Below, one piece after another: positions 25,287-32,860 of a stretch of 64,000 bases of DNA; the first letter of the stretch is position 1, and the number at the start of each line of letters is the position of its first letter. Made by a program: the position numbers and the translations under genes. Origin of the DNA: Acidobacteria bacterium SCN 69-37 (lineage in GTDB: Bacteria > Acidobacteriota > Vicinamibacteria > Vicinamibacterales > SCN-69-37); NCBI GenBank assembly GCA_001724025.1, contig MEDJ01000021.1:1-64000 (forward strand), written 5' to 3'. Under the pieces are notes generated by a model. The model made no database searches. It was not told the origin of the DNA and saw only the letters and a list, made by a program, of their open reading frames with translations.

Positions 25287-27122
25287 ATGGCCCAAGGGGC
25301 AAATTCCACTGTTCACGACGTCGTCATCATCGGCTCGGGAGCCGGCGGCGGTACCGTCACCAAGGTCCTCGCCGACATGGGGATCAAGGTGCTGTTGATG
25401 GAGGCCGGCCCCATGATCGACATGTCGGACTTCAAGACGATGATGGGGCCGTCCGATGTCTGGCATCGCGGGGCTGGCGACGCGGCGGAGTTGTACACGG
25501 AGGGGCGGGCTGCCGCACTCAACTACTCCGCGAGTTTCTCCGCCAACATGGCCGACGAGCCGTACACGGTGGCGCCCGGCAGCCAGTTCCGGCTCTTCCG
25601 GTCGCGCGTGATCGGCGGCCGCACGAATCACTACGCGCGCGTGCAGCTGCGCTATTCCGACTACGACTTCAAGCCGCGGTCGATGAACGACGTCGGATGG
25701 GACTGGCCGATCTCGTACGCCGACGTGGCGCCGTACTACGACAAGGCCGAGCGGCTGATTGGCGTGACCGGCAGGCCCGAGGGGCTGCGCAGCGCACCCG
25801 ACGGCATTTTCCAGACGCCCGCGCCGTTCAAGGTCCACGAGGAACTGCTGTATCGATCGTGCGCGAAGCTCGGCATCAAGGCGACGAGCGCGCGGCAGGC
25901 CGTCATCACCCATGCGCTCAACGGCCGGCCCGGCTGCATCTACTGCGGGCAGTGCGGGCGCGGCTGCCGCTTCGGATCGAACTACGCCTCGACGTACGTC
26001 CAGATCTTCCCCGCGATGCGCACGGGCAACGTGACGGTGCTGGCCAACGCGATGGCCCGCGAGCTCATCACCGACGCGTCGGGCAAGGTGACGGCCGTGT
26101 CGTACGTCGACAAGACCACGGGCACCGAGCGCCAGGTGCGGTGCCGGACGGTGGTGCTGTCGGCCGCGTCGTGCGAATCGGCGCGCCTGCTCCTGAACTC
26201 GAAGTCGTCGCGTCACCCGGACGGCCTCGCCAATTCGGCGGGTCAGGTCGGCAAGTACCTCACCGACACGGTCGGCTTCGGCCTGTCGGCCACGGTGCCG
26301 TACCTGCGCGGCACGCCGATCCACAACACCGACGGCTATGGGGCGCACCTCTACATTCCGTGGTGGATGGCCGACAGGCACCGTGAACTCGACTTCCCGC
26401 TGGGCTACCACGTCGAGGTGGGCGGCGGCGGGTTCGGTCAGCCGACGCTCGGCTTCGGGGCGCAGGCCCTCAACCAGGCGGAAGGGTACGGCCTGCCGAT
26501 GAAGCAGGCGATCCGCGAGTCGTACGGCGGCATCAACATCAGCCTGACCGGCCGCGGGTCGATGGTGCCGAACGAGGATTCGTACTGCGAGATCGATCCC
26601 GAAGTGAAGGACAAGTGGGGGATTCCGGCCCTGCGCTTCCACTGGAAGTGGAGCGACTACGAGCGCAACCAGGCGCGGCACATGCGCGAGAGCTTCCGCG
26701 CGATCCTCGAGACGCTGGGCGGCACCGTGAACGCGCCACCCGCGGGACGTGGCGGCGGGGCCGGGGCGCGCGGGCAGGGCGCCGCGGGACGGGCCGGTGG
26801 GGCCGGGGCCGCCGGTGCGCCGCAGGCCGCGGCGGGGCGCGGCGCGATCAACCCGCCTGGTGTCGATCCGAACGACGATCGGCCGCAGCTCGGGCCCGGC
26901 GGCGGCATCATCCACGAGGTGGGCTGCGTGCGCATGGGAGACGATCCGAAGACGAGCGTGCTGAACCGTTTCTGCCAGACGCACGAGGTCAGCAACGTGT
27001 TTTCGGCCGATGGTGGGCCGTTCGTCAGTCACGGCGACAAGAACCCGACGCACACCATCATCGCGCTCGCGTGGCGCACGGCCGAGTACCTGGCCGAAGA
27101 AATGAGGAAGGGCAATGTCTGA
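25287..27122 (+). CDS. GMC-family FAD oxidoreductase with Cys cluster (LacA/FAD-GDH-like)
   Basis: The 611-residue flavoprotein has the FAD motif IGSGAGGG (residues 15-22), the GMC segment VIGGRTNHYARV and the C-terminal catalytic region IIHEVGCVRMGDD with KNPTHTIIALAWR. Cys residues 217, 220, 223 and 227 (PGCIYCGQCGRGC) form a compact cluster suited to an iron-sulfur centre. Bacterial FAD-glucose dehydrogenases carry a [3Fe-4S] centre in this region. It should oxidise a sugar or glycoside in the periplasm and pass electrons to the cytochrome c encoded downstream. A 38-residue Gly/Ala/Arg-rich insertion interrupts the C-terminal half. There is no signal peptide, so export with the Tat-bearing subunit is likely. 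It overlaps the next gene by 8 nt. The ribosome-binding site is AGGAAGAGG. Confidence 0.9.
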   Translation: MAQGANSTVHDVVIIGSGAGGGTVTKVLADMGIKVLLMEAGPMIDMSDFKTMMGPSDVWHRGAGDAAELYTEGRAAALNYSASFSANMADEPYTVAPGSQFRLFRSRVIGGRTNHYARVQLRYSDYDFKPRSMNDVGWDWPISYADVAPYYDKAERLIGVTGRPEGLRSAPDGIFQTPAPFKVHEELLYRSCAKLGIKATSARQAVITHALNGRPGCIYCGQCGRGCRFGSNYASTYVQIFPAMRTGNVTVLANAMARELITDASGKVTAVSYVDKTTGTERQVRCRTVVLSAASCESARLLLNSKSSRHPDGLANSAGQVGKYLTDTVGFGLSATVPYLRGTPIHNTDGYGAHLYIPWWMADRHRELDFPLGYHVEVGGGGFGQPTLGFGAQALNQAEGYGLPMKQAIRESYGGINISLTGRGSMVPNEDSYCEIDPEVKDKWGIPALRFHWKWSDYERNQARHMRESFRAILETLGGTVNAPPAGRGGGAGARGQGAAGRAGGAGAAGAPQAAAGRGAINPPGVDPNDDRPQLGPGGGIIHEVGCVRMGDDPKTSVLNRFCQTHEVSNVFSADGGPFVSHGDKNPTHTIIALAWRTAEYLAEEMRKGNV

Positions 27123-27705
27123 CATCACCAGACGCGACGCACTGAAGGGGCTGGCCGTCGCCTTTGCGACGGCTGGCGTCATCGATCACCTGGCCGCGGC
27201 CGACGCCCACGCCATGGTTTCGCAGATCACGGCCGTCGGTCCGTACACGCCGAAGGCGCTGACGCCGCACCAGTACCAGACGCTGCTGACGCTGACCGAC
27301 TTCATCGTGCCTGTCGAGAACAACAAGCCCGGGGCCGCGCAGGCGGGGGTGCCCGGGTGGATCGACTCGCTGCTGGCCGTGAATGCCGACCTGAAGAAGC
27401 GCTACGTCGACGGGCTCGGCTGGATCGATCAGACGATGACGTCACGGCACGGCACGGACTTTCTCGGCGGGGCGCGCGGGCAGCAGACGGGATTGCTCGA
27501 TCAGATCGCGTTCCAGAAGAACCGATCGGCCGCGCTCGATCCGGGGATCGACTTCTTCATCCTGCTGCGGCGCATGACCGTGGACGGCTTCTACACGAGC
27601 CCGATCGGCCAGCGCGACATCTATCCCGGCAACATGGCCCGCAGCGAGTTCGTCGTCCCGAAGGAGGCGATGGACTATGTCATCAACCGCAGTCCGCTGC
27701 GATAG
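27115..27705 (+). CDS. Gluconate 2-dehydrogenase subunit 3 family protein (Tat-exported)
   Basis: The 196-residue small subunit begins with a Tat signal (TRRDALKGLAVAFATAG). The domain shows LTPHQYQTLLTLTDFIVPVENNKPGA, then FFILLRRMTVDGFYTSPIGQRDI. It is paralogous to the protein at 7725. It overlaps the GMC gene by 8 nt, so the two are translationally coupled and probably form one complex. In lactose 3-dehydrogenase of Caulobacter the matching subunit is LacC; the equivalence is inference from gene order and family. Confidence 0.87.
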   Translation: MSDITRRDALKGLAVAFATAGVIDHLAAADAHAMVSQITAVGPYTPKALTPHQYQTLLTLTDFIVPVENNKPGAAQAGVPGWIDSLLAVNADLKKRYVDGLGWIDQTMTSRHGTDFLGGARGQQTGLLDQIAFQKNRSAALDPGIDFFILLRRMTVDGFYTSPIGQRDIYPGNMARSEFVVPKEAMDYVINRSPLR

Positions 27706-27711
27706 GCTCGG

Positions 27712-28149
27712 ATGATGCGGATGGGAACGCGCCGGCTCGCGCCGGTCTGGGTGGGTGTGGCGATCGGGATCCTGATGGTCGCGGCGCCCATCGCGCGTGC
27801 TGGAGACAGGCAGGACGACGCCGCGGGCGGTGCCGGCGTGATGGACGAACTGTTCGACGAGGGATCGGTCGTGTTCGGGACGCACTGTGTGGCGTGCCAC
27901 GACTCGGCGGGCGGCGATGGCCAGGCGCCGGCCCTGTCGGGGCATCCGTCGATGGGGGCGAAGGATCACATCGTCCGCCAGGTGCTGCGGGGGAACCTCG
28001 AGAAGGGGATGCCGGCATTCGCCAGCCAGTTGAGCGACAGGCAGGTGGCCGCGGTTGCGACCTACATCCGCAACGCCTGGGAGAACGGCTACGGCGTGGT
28101 GCTCGAAGCCGACGCGAAGCGGATCCGCGCCGAGGTCAAGGCCGAGTAG
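27712..28149 (+). CDS. Small periplasmic cytochrome c
   Basis: The 145-residue protein has an N-terminal hydrophobic signal (APVWVGVAIGILMVAAPIARA) and one heme c site, CVACH, with a likely axial Met in LEKGMPAFA. It ends with a lysine- and arginine-rich helix. It lies 6 nt after the subunit-3 gene and is the probable electron acceptor of the GMC dehydrogenase. This completes a flavoprotein/small subunit/cytochrome set. Three in-frame ATGs lie at the start; the first is given. Its last 14 nt overlap the end of the convergent gene at 28136. Confidence 0.87.
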   Translation: MMRMGTRRLAPVWVGVAIGILMVAAPIARAGDRQDDAAGGAGVMDELFDEGSVVFGTHCVACHDSAGGDGQAPALSGHPSMGAKDHIVRQVLRGNLEKGMPAFASQLSDRQVAAVATYIRNAWENGYGVVLEADAKRIRAEVKAE

Positions 28150-29002
28150 CGCGGTCTTCGAGCACGGACCGACACGCCGCCAGCACGCGTTCGGCATCGT
28201 CCGGCCACGCGTCGGTCGATGCGGCGATCTCGAGGGACAGCGGGAGCGCGTCCGCGCGCGCGCGCATCGCGTGCAGCAGGCGCCGCGTCGCGTCGGTGAC
28301 CACGTCGCCGGCTGCGTGGGCGTTGCGCAGCAGGACGTACGCGAGGCGTCCGTCGTGGGCTTCGAGCGCCGCGGACCACCAGTCGGGACCGTCCGGGGCC
28401 TGGGCGTCGACCGCGAGGATCAGATCGACGAGCGGATCGGCCTGCAGCAGGTCGTGATGGTCGCGCGCGCTCGTCGAGGCGTCGATCGCCAGACCGAGGC
28501 GGAGCCCGTGGCGCTGCGCGCCGGGGGCGATTCGCCGCGGCGCCGCCGGTGACGCGGTCGTGGCGAGACGCCGCGCCCCGCACGCGGCGGCGACGCGCGC
28601 GGCATAGTCGAGCTCCGCGTCGGACCAGGCCACGAGATCGGGCGCCGTGATCGCGTCGATGGCCACGCCGCGGGTCGTGCGGAGCGAGGTCAGCGCGGCG
28701 AGTGAGGCCCCTGTGCGCCAGTGGCGCCTGCGCGCGTCGAACGTCTCGCGCGCCAGCGTGTACGCGTCCTGCAGGACTTCTTCTTCCAGCTCGAGCAGGC
28801 CGAAGGCCAGGCCGTCGATCGTGGGCGGATCGAGCGGGACCGCGGGCTCCGGGGCGCCCAGCTCACGTTCGACGAGCCGGATGTCGACGGCCACGGACGC
28901 GACCCGCAGCGCGCGCGCCTCGTCGAGCAACGCCCGAAGCGGGCGCCCATCGTCGCCAACGGACAGGCTGACGCCGAACGGGACGTCGTCTGCTGGAGCC
29001 AT
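28136..29002 (-). CDS. Unknown protein, possibly a degenerate TIM barrel
   Basis: I do not recognise this 288-residue protein with confidence. It has no signal peptide. Alternating segments such as ASVAVDIRLV, RGVAIDAITAPDLVAWSDAELDYAARVAAACGARRLATTA, GLRLGLAIDAS, DLILAVDA and LPLSLEIAAS have the strand-helix rhythm of the sugar isomerase/epimerase barrel, but the usual metal-ligand residues are mostly absent. It could be a non-catalytic relative. The ORF track starts at 29011, but TAGCAT lies 7 nt upstream of the ATG at 29002, which I prefer. The gene converges on and overlaps the cytochrome gene by 14 nt. Confidence 0.6.
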   Translation of the reverse strand: MAPADDVPFGVSLSVGDDGRPLRALLDEARALRVASVAVDIRLVERELGAPEPAVPLDPPTIDGLAFGLLELEEEVLQDAYTLARETFDARRRHWRTGASLAALTSLRTTRGVAIDAITAPDLVAWSDAELDYAARVAAACGARRLATTASPAAPRRIAPGAQRHGLRLGLAIDASTSARDHHDLLQADPLVDLILAVDAQAPDGPDWWSAALEAHDGRLAYVLLRNAHAAGDVVTDATRRLLHAMRARADALPLSLEIAASTDAWPDDAERVLAACRSVLEDRATRP

Positions 29003-29009
29003 GATGGCC

Positions 29010-29015
29010 ATGCTA
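29010..29015 (-). promoter_or_regulatory. -10 box TAGCAT, 7 nt before the start codon
   Basis: On the minus strand TAGCAT is followed by 7 nt and ATG at 29002. A weak -35 match (TTCAGC) 17 nt further upstream lies inside the REP-like repeat. Confidence 0.45.
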
Positions 29016-29025
29016 GCCCAGTCCT

Positions 29026-29106
29026 CCCCGAGGCTGAAGCCTCGGGGCTCCGAAGAGAAGCTGAAGCGTCGGCGCTCCGGAGAAGCTGAAGCCCTGGGGC
29101 TCCGAA
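29026..29106. repeat. REP-like palindrome cluster (three units)
   Basis: The first unit has arms CCCCGAGGC and GCCTCGGGG with CTCCG after it. Two degenerate copies follow, each containing GAAGCTGAAGC and ending GGCGCTCCG or GGGGCTCCG. The same unit is at 44283-44416 and inside a coding region at 59251. The cluster fills the divergent gap between the unknown gene and pheA. Confidence 0.65.
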
Positions 29107-29109
29107 AAC

Positions 29110-29146
29110 GCTTCCGGCCTCCTCCCAGCCCGCCGCCTCCCCGCCT
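29110..29146 (-). repeat. Dispersed GA-rich intergenic repeat, copy 3 (reverse)
   Basis: Reverse complement of the block found at 7601, 24092 and 40251 (CTTCCGGCCTCCTCCCAGCC, then GCCTCCCCGCC). It lies just upstream of the pheA -10 box. Confidence 0.55.
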
Positions 29147-29161
29147 CCTGTCAATCAGGCA

Positions 29162-29167
29162 TAGAAT
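29162..29167 (+). promoter_or_regulatory. pheA: -10 box TAGAAT, 8 nt before pheA
   Basis: TAGAAT is followed by 8 nt and the pheA ATG at 29176, so the leader would be absent or 1-2 nt long. No -35 match is seen in the GC-rich repeat upstream. Confidence 0.45.
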
Positions 29168-29175
29168 TGCCCGTT

Positions 29176-30324
29176 ATGCCCGAAGAGTCTCTCGACGATC
29201 TGCGGAAGCAGATCGACGACATCGACGATCAGCTGGTCGATCTGCTGGCGCACCGCCAGGCCGTGGTCGGCCATGTGGCCGACTTCAAAGCCCGGACGAA
29301 TGCGCCGCTGCGCGACGTGCTGCGCGAGGCGCGGCAGATCGCGCGTCTGGCCCAGCGTGCCCGTGCGGCCGGACTCGACGAGTTGTACGTCGCGCGCGTG
29401 GTACGCGAGGTGCTCGATCACTCGGTCCGCACGCAGGAAACGCGGATTGGGGCTGCCGAGCGGCCCGCGCGGGCGCGGCCCGTGCAGGTGCTCTTCCAGG
29501 GCACCGACGGCGCCTTCAGCCACATCGCGGGGCGCCGGTTTTTCGGACCGCGCCAGGCGCCGGCCACGTTTCGCGGCGTGCAGACGTTCCGCGCGATGCT
29601 CGAGGAAGTGCGCGCCGGAACGGCCGACTACGCGATGCTGCCGATCGAGAACACGACGTCGGGATCGGTGCACGACGCGTACGACGCGCTCTCGCACACG
29701 GACCTGGCGATCATCGGCGAAGAAGTGCTGCGCATCGAACTGTGCCTGATTGGCATCACGGACGTACCGCTCGACCAGCTCCGTCGCGTGTACTCGCACC
29801 CGCAGGCGCTGTCGCAGAGCACGGCGTTCCTCGCCTCGCTGCCGCACGTCGTGGTCGAGACGTTCGTCGACACGGCGATGAGCGTCGAGCGCATCAAGGC
29901 GGAAGACGACCCCACGCACGCCGCCATTGCCAGTGCCGAGGCCGCGGCCCTGCACGGCCTGCACGTGCTGCGGCGCGACATCGCGAATCACCGCGAGAAC
30001 TACACCCGGTTCCTCGTCATCGCCCGCGAGCCGGAGCCGTGGGATCGGCGCGTGCCGTGCAAGACGTCCGTGATGTTCGTGACGTCGCACGAGCGTGGTG
30101 CGCTCCTGGCCGTGCTCGACGTCGTCGCGGGGCACGGGCTGAACCTGACGAAGCTCGAATCGCGCCCGCGCCCGGGGCGGCCGTTCGAGTACCTCTTCTA
30201 CGTCGACTTCGAGGGCAACGTCGCCGAGCCGAACGTGCAGCAGGCGCTCGACGAGATTGCCGGCCTGACGAGGTCGCTGAAGATCTTCGGGTCCTATCCG
30301 GCCAGGACGGTCCGGGCGGAATGA
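29176..30324 (+). CDS. pheA: Bifunctional chorismate mutase/prephenate dehydratase
   Basis: The 382-residue protein converts chorismate to prephenate and then to phenylpyruvate for phenylalanine synthesis. Residues 5-88 form an AroQ-type chorismate mutase (LDDLRKQIDDIDDQLVDLL). Prephenate dehydratase follows at about 103-280 (FQGTDGAFSH, LPIENTTSGSVHDAYD, NYTRFLVIAREP, where the Thr and Arg of the TRF motif are catalytic). An ACT domain lies at about 295-372 (FVTSHERGALLAVLDV, LTKLESRPRPGRPFEYLFYVD) and should bind phenylalanine for feedback control. The ORF track begins 9 nt earlier; the ATG at 29176 fits the family and the -10 box. It overlaps the aldo/keto reductase gene by 4 nt. Confidence 0.95.
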   Translation: MPEESLDDLRKQIDDIDDQLVDLLAHRQAVVGHVADFKARTNAPLRDVLREARQIARLAQRARAAGLDELYVARVVREVLDHSVRTQETRIGAAERPARARPVQVLFQGTDGAFSHIAGRRFFGPRQAPATFRGVQTFRAMLEEVRAGTADYAMLPIENTTSGSVHDAYDALSHTDLAIIGEEVLRIELCLIGITDVPLDQLRRVYSHPQALSQSTAFLASLPHVVVETFVDTAMSVERIKAEDDPTHAAIASAEAAALHGLHVLRRDIANHRENYTRFLVIAREPEPWDRRVPCKTSVMFVTSHERGALLAVLDVVAGHGLNLTKLESRPRPGRPFEYLFYVDFEGNVAEPNVQQALDEIAGLTRSLKIFGSYPARTVRAE

Positions 30325-31355
30325 TGGAACAACGCCTGCTCGGCGACTCGGGTCTCAGCGTCTCCGTGCTCAGTTTCGGCACGATGACCGTTGGCGGTCG
30401 CGATCGCTTCGGCACGATGGGCACCCTCGGCGTGGCCGAGACGTCGCACCTGCTCGATCTCTGCCGGGACGCCGGCGTGACGACGATCGATACGGCGGAC
30501 ATGTATTCGGCGGGCGCGGCCGAGGAGATCCTGGGCGAGGCGTTGAGAGGCCGTCGGCAGCAGTTCGTCCTGGCCACGAAGGCGTTCATCCGCATGGGGC
30601 CGGGCCCGCACGACGTCGGCCTGTCGCGCCGGCACCTGATGGAAGCCTGCGAGGCGAGCCTGCGCCGGCTGCAGACCGACTGCATCGATCTCTATATCTG
30701 CCATCAGCCCGACCAACTCGTCCCTGTCGACGAGACGATGCGGGCGTACGACGATTTGGTGGCGCAGGGCAAGGTCCGCTACGTCGGCTGCTCGAATCAC
30801 TCGGCGTGGCACGTGATGAAGGCCCTCGGCGTGTCCGAGCGTCGCGGGTTCGTCAGGTACGTGTGTCAGCAGGTCAACTACTCGCTCGTCGCGAGGGACG
30901 TCGAGCACGAGATCGTGCCGATGGGACTCGATCAGGGTGTCGGCATCATGGCGTGGAGTCCGCTCCAGGCCGGTCTGCTCACGGGCAAATTCCGCCGCGA
31001 CGCGCGCCCGGCCGTCAGCCGCCTCAACACGCTGGATGCGCCGGGCACCATCGACTACGACCGTCTCTACCGCATCGTCGACGTGCTGGAGGCGATTGCG
31101 CAGGAGCGCGGGGCGACGTCGGCGCAGGTCGCGCTCAACTGGGTCATGAACAAGCCGGGCGTCGACACGGTGATCGTGGGCGCGCGGCACGAAGCGCAGC
31201 TGCGCGACAATCTTGCCGCGGCCAGCTGGCAGCTGACGGCCGAGGAGATGGCGCGGCTCGACGAGGTCAGCGCGCTGCCCGAACCGTATCCGCACTGGCA
31301 TCAGCACAAGTTCGGCATCGAGCGGAATCCACCGACGCCCCGGCTGCGGAGCTGA
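30321..31355 (+). CDS. Aldo/keto reductase
   Basis: The 344-residue NAD(P)H-dependent reductase has the catalytic tetrad residues D57 and Y62 (TIDTADMY), K87 (VLATKAF) and H128 (YICHQPD). The barrel continues through VRYVGCSNHSAWH and VGIMAWSPLQAGLLTGKF and ends with a cofactor-binding segment (VDTVIVGARHEAQLRDNLAA). It is cytoplasmic. Substrate is not evident; relatives reduce sugars, ketones or aldehydes. The start codon overlaps the pheA stop (ATGA), and aroA follows after 15 nt, so the enzyme sits inside an aromatic amino acid operon. The upstream part of the long ORF in the track is a shadow frame. Confidence 0.9.
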   Translation: MMEQRLLGDSGLSVSVLSFGTMTVGGRDRFGTMGTLGVAETSHLLDLCRDAGVTTIDTADMYSAGAAEEILGEALRGRRQQFVLATKAFIRMGPGPHDVGLSRRHLMEACEASLRRLQTDCIDLYICHQPDQLVPVDETMRAYDDLVAQGKVRYVGCSNHSAWHVMKALGVSERRGFVRYVCQQVNYSLVARDVEHEIVPMGLDQGVGIMAWSPLQAGLLTGKFRRDARPAVSRLNTLDAPGTIDYDRLYRIVDVLEAIAQERGATSAQVALNWVMNKPGVDTVIVGARHEAQLRDNLAAASWQLTAEEMARLDEVSALPEPYPHWHQHKFGIERNPPTPRLRS

Positions 31356-31370
31356 CGTCTGCCCGTGACG

Positions 31371-32666
31371 ATGCCGCCTGGTCCGTTGCGTCTGCACCCG
31401 CTGCCCGAGCCGCCCCGCGGCGAGTGGCGCGTGCCGGGCTCGAAGAGCATCACGAATCGCGCCCTGCTGCTTGCGGCCATGGCCGACGGCGAGAGCCGGC
31501 TCGAGGGCGTGCTGCAGAGCGACGACACGCGCCACATGCGCGAGGCGCTCGTGGCGCTCGGCGTCGAGATCGTCGAGGCAGACGAGACGACGTGGATCGT
31601 GCGCGGCGGCCGGGCGCGGCTGCGGCCGGCCTCGGGGGCCCTGTTCGTCGGCAACAGCGGCACCACCGTGCGGTTCCTGGCGGCGCTGGCCGCGCTCGTG
31701 CCGGGCGCCGTGACGCTCGTCGGCGACGAGCACATGGCGAAGCGACCGATTCAGGATCTCGTCGATGCGCTGCGTCAGCTCGGCGTGCGCGTCGATTGCC
31801 CGACAGGTTGCCCGCCGCTGACGGTCCACGGCGGGTCGCTGCCCGGCGGCCGCGTGTCGATGCGCGGCGATCGATCGAGTCAGTACCTCTCGGCCCTGCT
31901 CATGGCTGGCGTCGTCGCCGATGCGCCGATCGAGATTGCGATTGAAGGGACGCTCGTCAGCCGTCCGTACGTCGGCATCACCGAACGGATGGTGACCGAC
32001 TTCGGCGGTCGCGTGGTTTTCGATCAGGGACGGTTCGTGGTGACGCCGGTGCCCGCGCTTCGTCCGCGAACCTACGTTGTCGAACCCGATGCCTCGGCGG
32101 CGAGCTATCCGCTGGCGCTGGCCGCGGCGTCTGGCGGGGATCTGATCGTGCCAGGACTCGGACCGGACGCGATGCAGGGGGACGTGGCGTTTGTGGACGT
32201 GCTGGCGCGTGCCGGGGCCCTGGTTACGGGCGACGCGCGCGGTCTTCGGGTCGAGGGGCACGGCCTGCGCGGCGTCGACGAGGACATGCACCACATCTCG
32301 GATACGGTGATGACGCTGGCCGCCATCGCGCCGCTGGCCGACGGACCGACCACGATCCGCAACGTGGCCAATATCCGCATCAAGGAGACCGATCGGCTCG
32401 CGGCCACGGTTGCCGAGTTGCAGCGCCTGGGCCAGCACGTCACGCACGGCAGCGACTGGTTGCGGATCGAGCCGCGGCCCATCGTGCCGGCGGTCGTGCA
32501 GTGTTACAACGACCATCGGATGGCCATGAGCTTTGCCGTGCTCGGCGCTGTCCGCGCGGGTGTCACGATCGACGATCCCGCGTGCGTCGCCAAGACGTAC
32601 CCCGGCTTCTGGGACGATCTCGGGCGCATCTACGCGTCACAGGGCGCGCCGATGACCCCGGAGTGA
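31371..32666 (+). CDS. aroA: 3-phosphoshikimate 1-carboxyvinyltransferase (EPSP synthase)
   Basis: The 431-residue enzyme joins shikimate 3-phosphate and PEP to give EPSP in the shikimate pathway. Visible family motifs are VPGSKSITNRALLLAA at the N-terminus (phosphate-binding Lys and Ser), FVGNSGTTVRFLAALA in the PEP/glyphosate-binding loop, DRSSQYLSALLMA, NIRIKETDRL and YNDHRMAMSFAV. Length agrees with the usual 420-445 residues. The ORF track uses GTG at 31365; ATG at 31371 is equally possible and is given here. It is the last gene of the pheA/reductase/aroA run, and a strong hairpin follows at 32735. Confidence 0.95.
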   Translation: MPPGPLRLHPLPEPPRGEWRVPGSKSITNRALLLAAMADGESRLEGVLQSDDTRHMREALVALGVEIVEADETTWIVRGGRARLRPASGALFVGNSGTTVRFLAALAALVPGAVTLVGDEHMAKRPIQDLVDALRQLGVRVDCPTGCPPLTVHGGSLPGGRVSMRGDRSSQYLSALLMAGVVADAPIEIAIEGTLVSRPYVGITERMVTDFGGRVVFDQGRFVVTPVPALRPRTYVVEPDASAASYPLALAAASGGDLIVPGLGPDAMQGDVAFVDVLARAGALVTGDARGLRVEGHGLRGVDEDMHHISDTVMTLAAIAPLADGPTTIRNVANIRIKETDRLAATVAELQRLGQHVTHGSDWLRIEPRPIVPAVVQCYNDHRMAMSFAVLGAVRAGVTIDDPACVAKTYPGFWDDLGRIYASQGAPMTPE

Positions 32667-32734
32667 CGCTTGTCACGGTGAACCGTGGAGGGATGGAGAG
32701 ATGGAGGCGTCTCTCCTCGGTCCCGGACGGTCGC

Positions 32735-32755
32735 CGCCCGGGCTTCGCCCGGGCG
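32735..32755 (+). terminator. Hairpin after aroA
   Basis: CGCCCGGGC and GCCCGGGCG form a 9-bp stem around TTC, 68 nt after the aroA stop. It lies upstream of the ECF-type promoter and probably separates the two transcripts. Confidence 0.5.
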
Positions 32756-32810
32756 CGCTCGTCGGCGGCTGTCCTCCATGACCTTCGTGTCCTCTATGGT
32801 TGGAGTCCCC

Positions 32811-32837
32811 GGGAACGCCGGAGCGGCCGGCTGCATC
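32811..32837 (+). promoter_or_regulatory. ECF-type promoter GGGAACG-N14-TGCATC upstream of the sigma gene
   Basis: GGGAACG at 32811 and TGCATC at 32832 are 14 nt apart. The same two blocks with the same spacing lie upstream of the DUF4142 gene. GGAAC-type -35 boxes are typical of ECF sigma factors, and this one is placed for autoregulation of the sigma gene. Confidence 0.6.
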
Positions 32838-32860
32838 TATCCTTCTGGAGGAGCCCTGCA

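Noticed and set aside
30294-32516. 740-residue antisense ORF
   Set aside because: Opposite the aldo/keto reductase and aroA, which have complete catalytic motifs.
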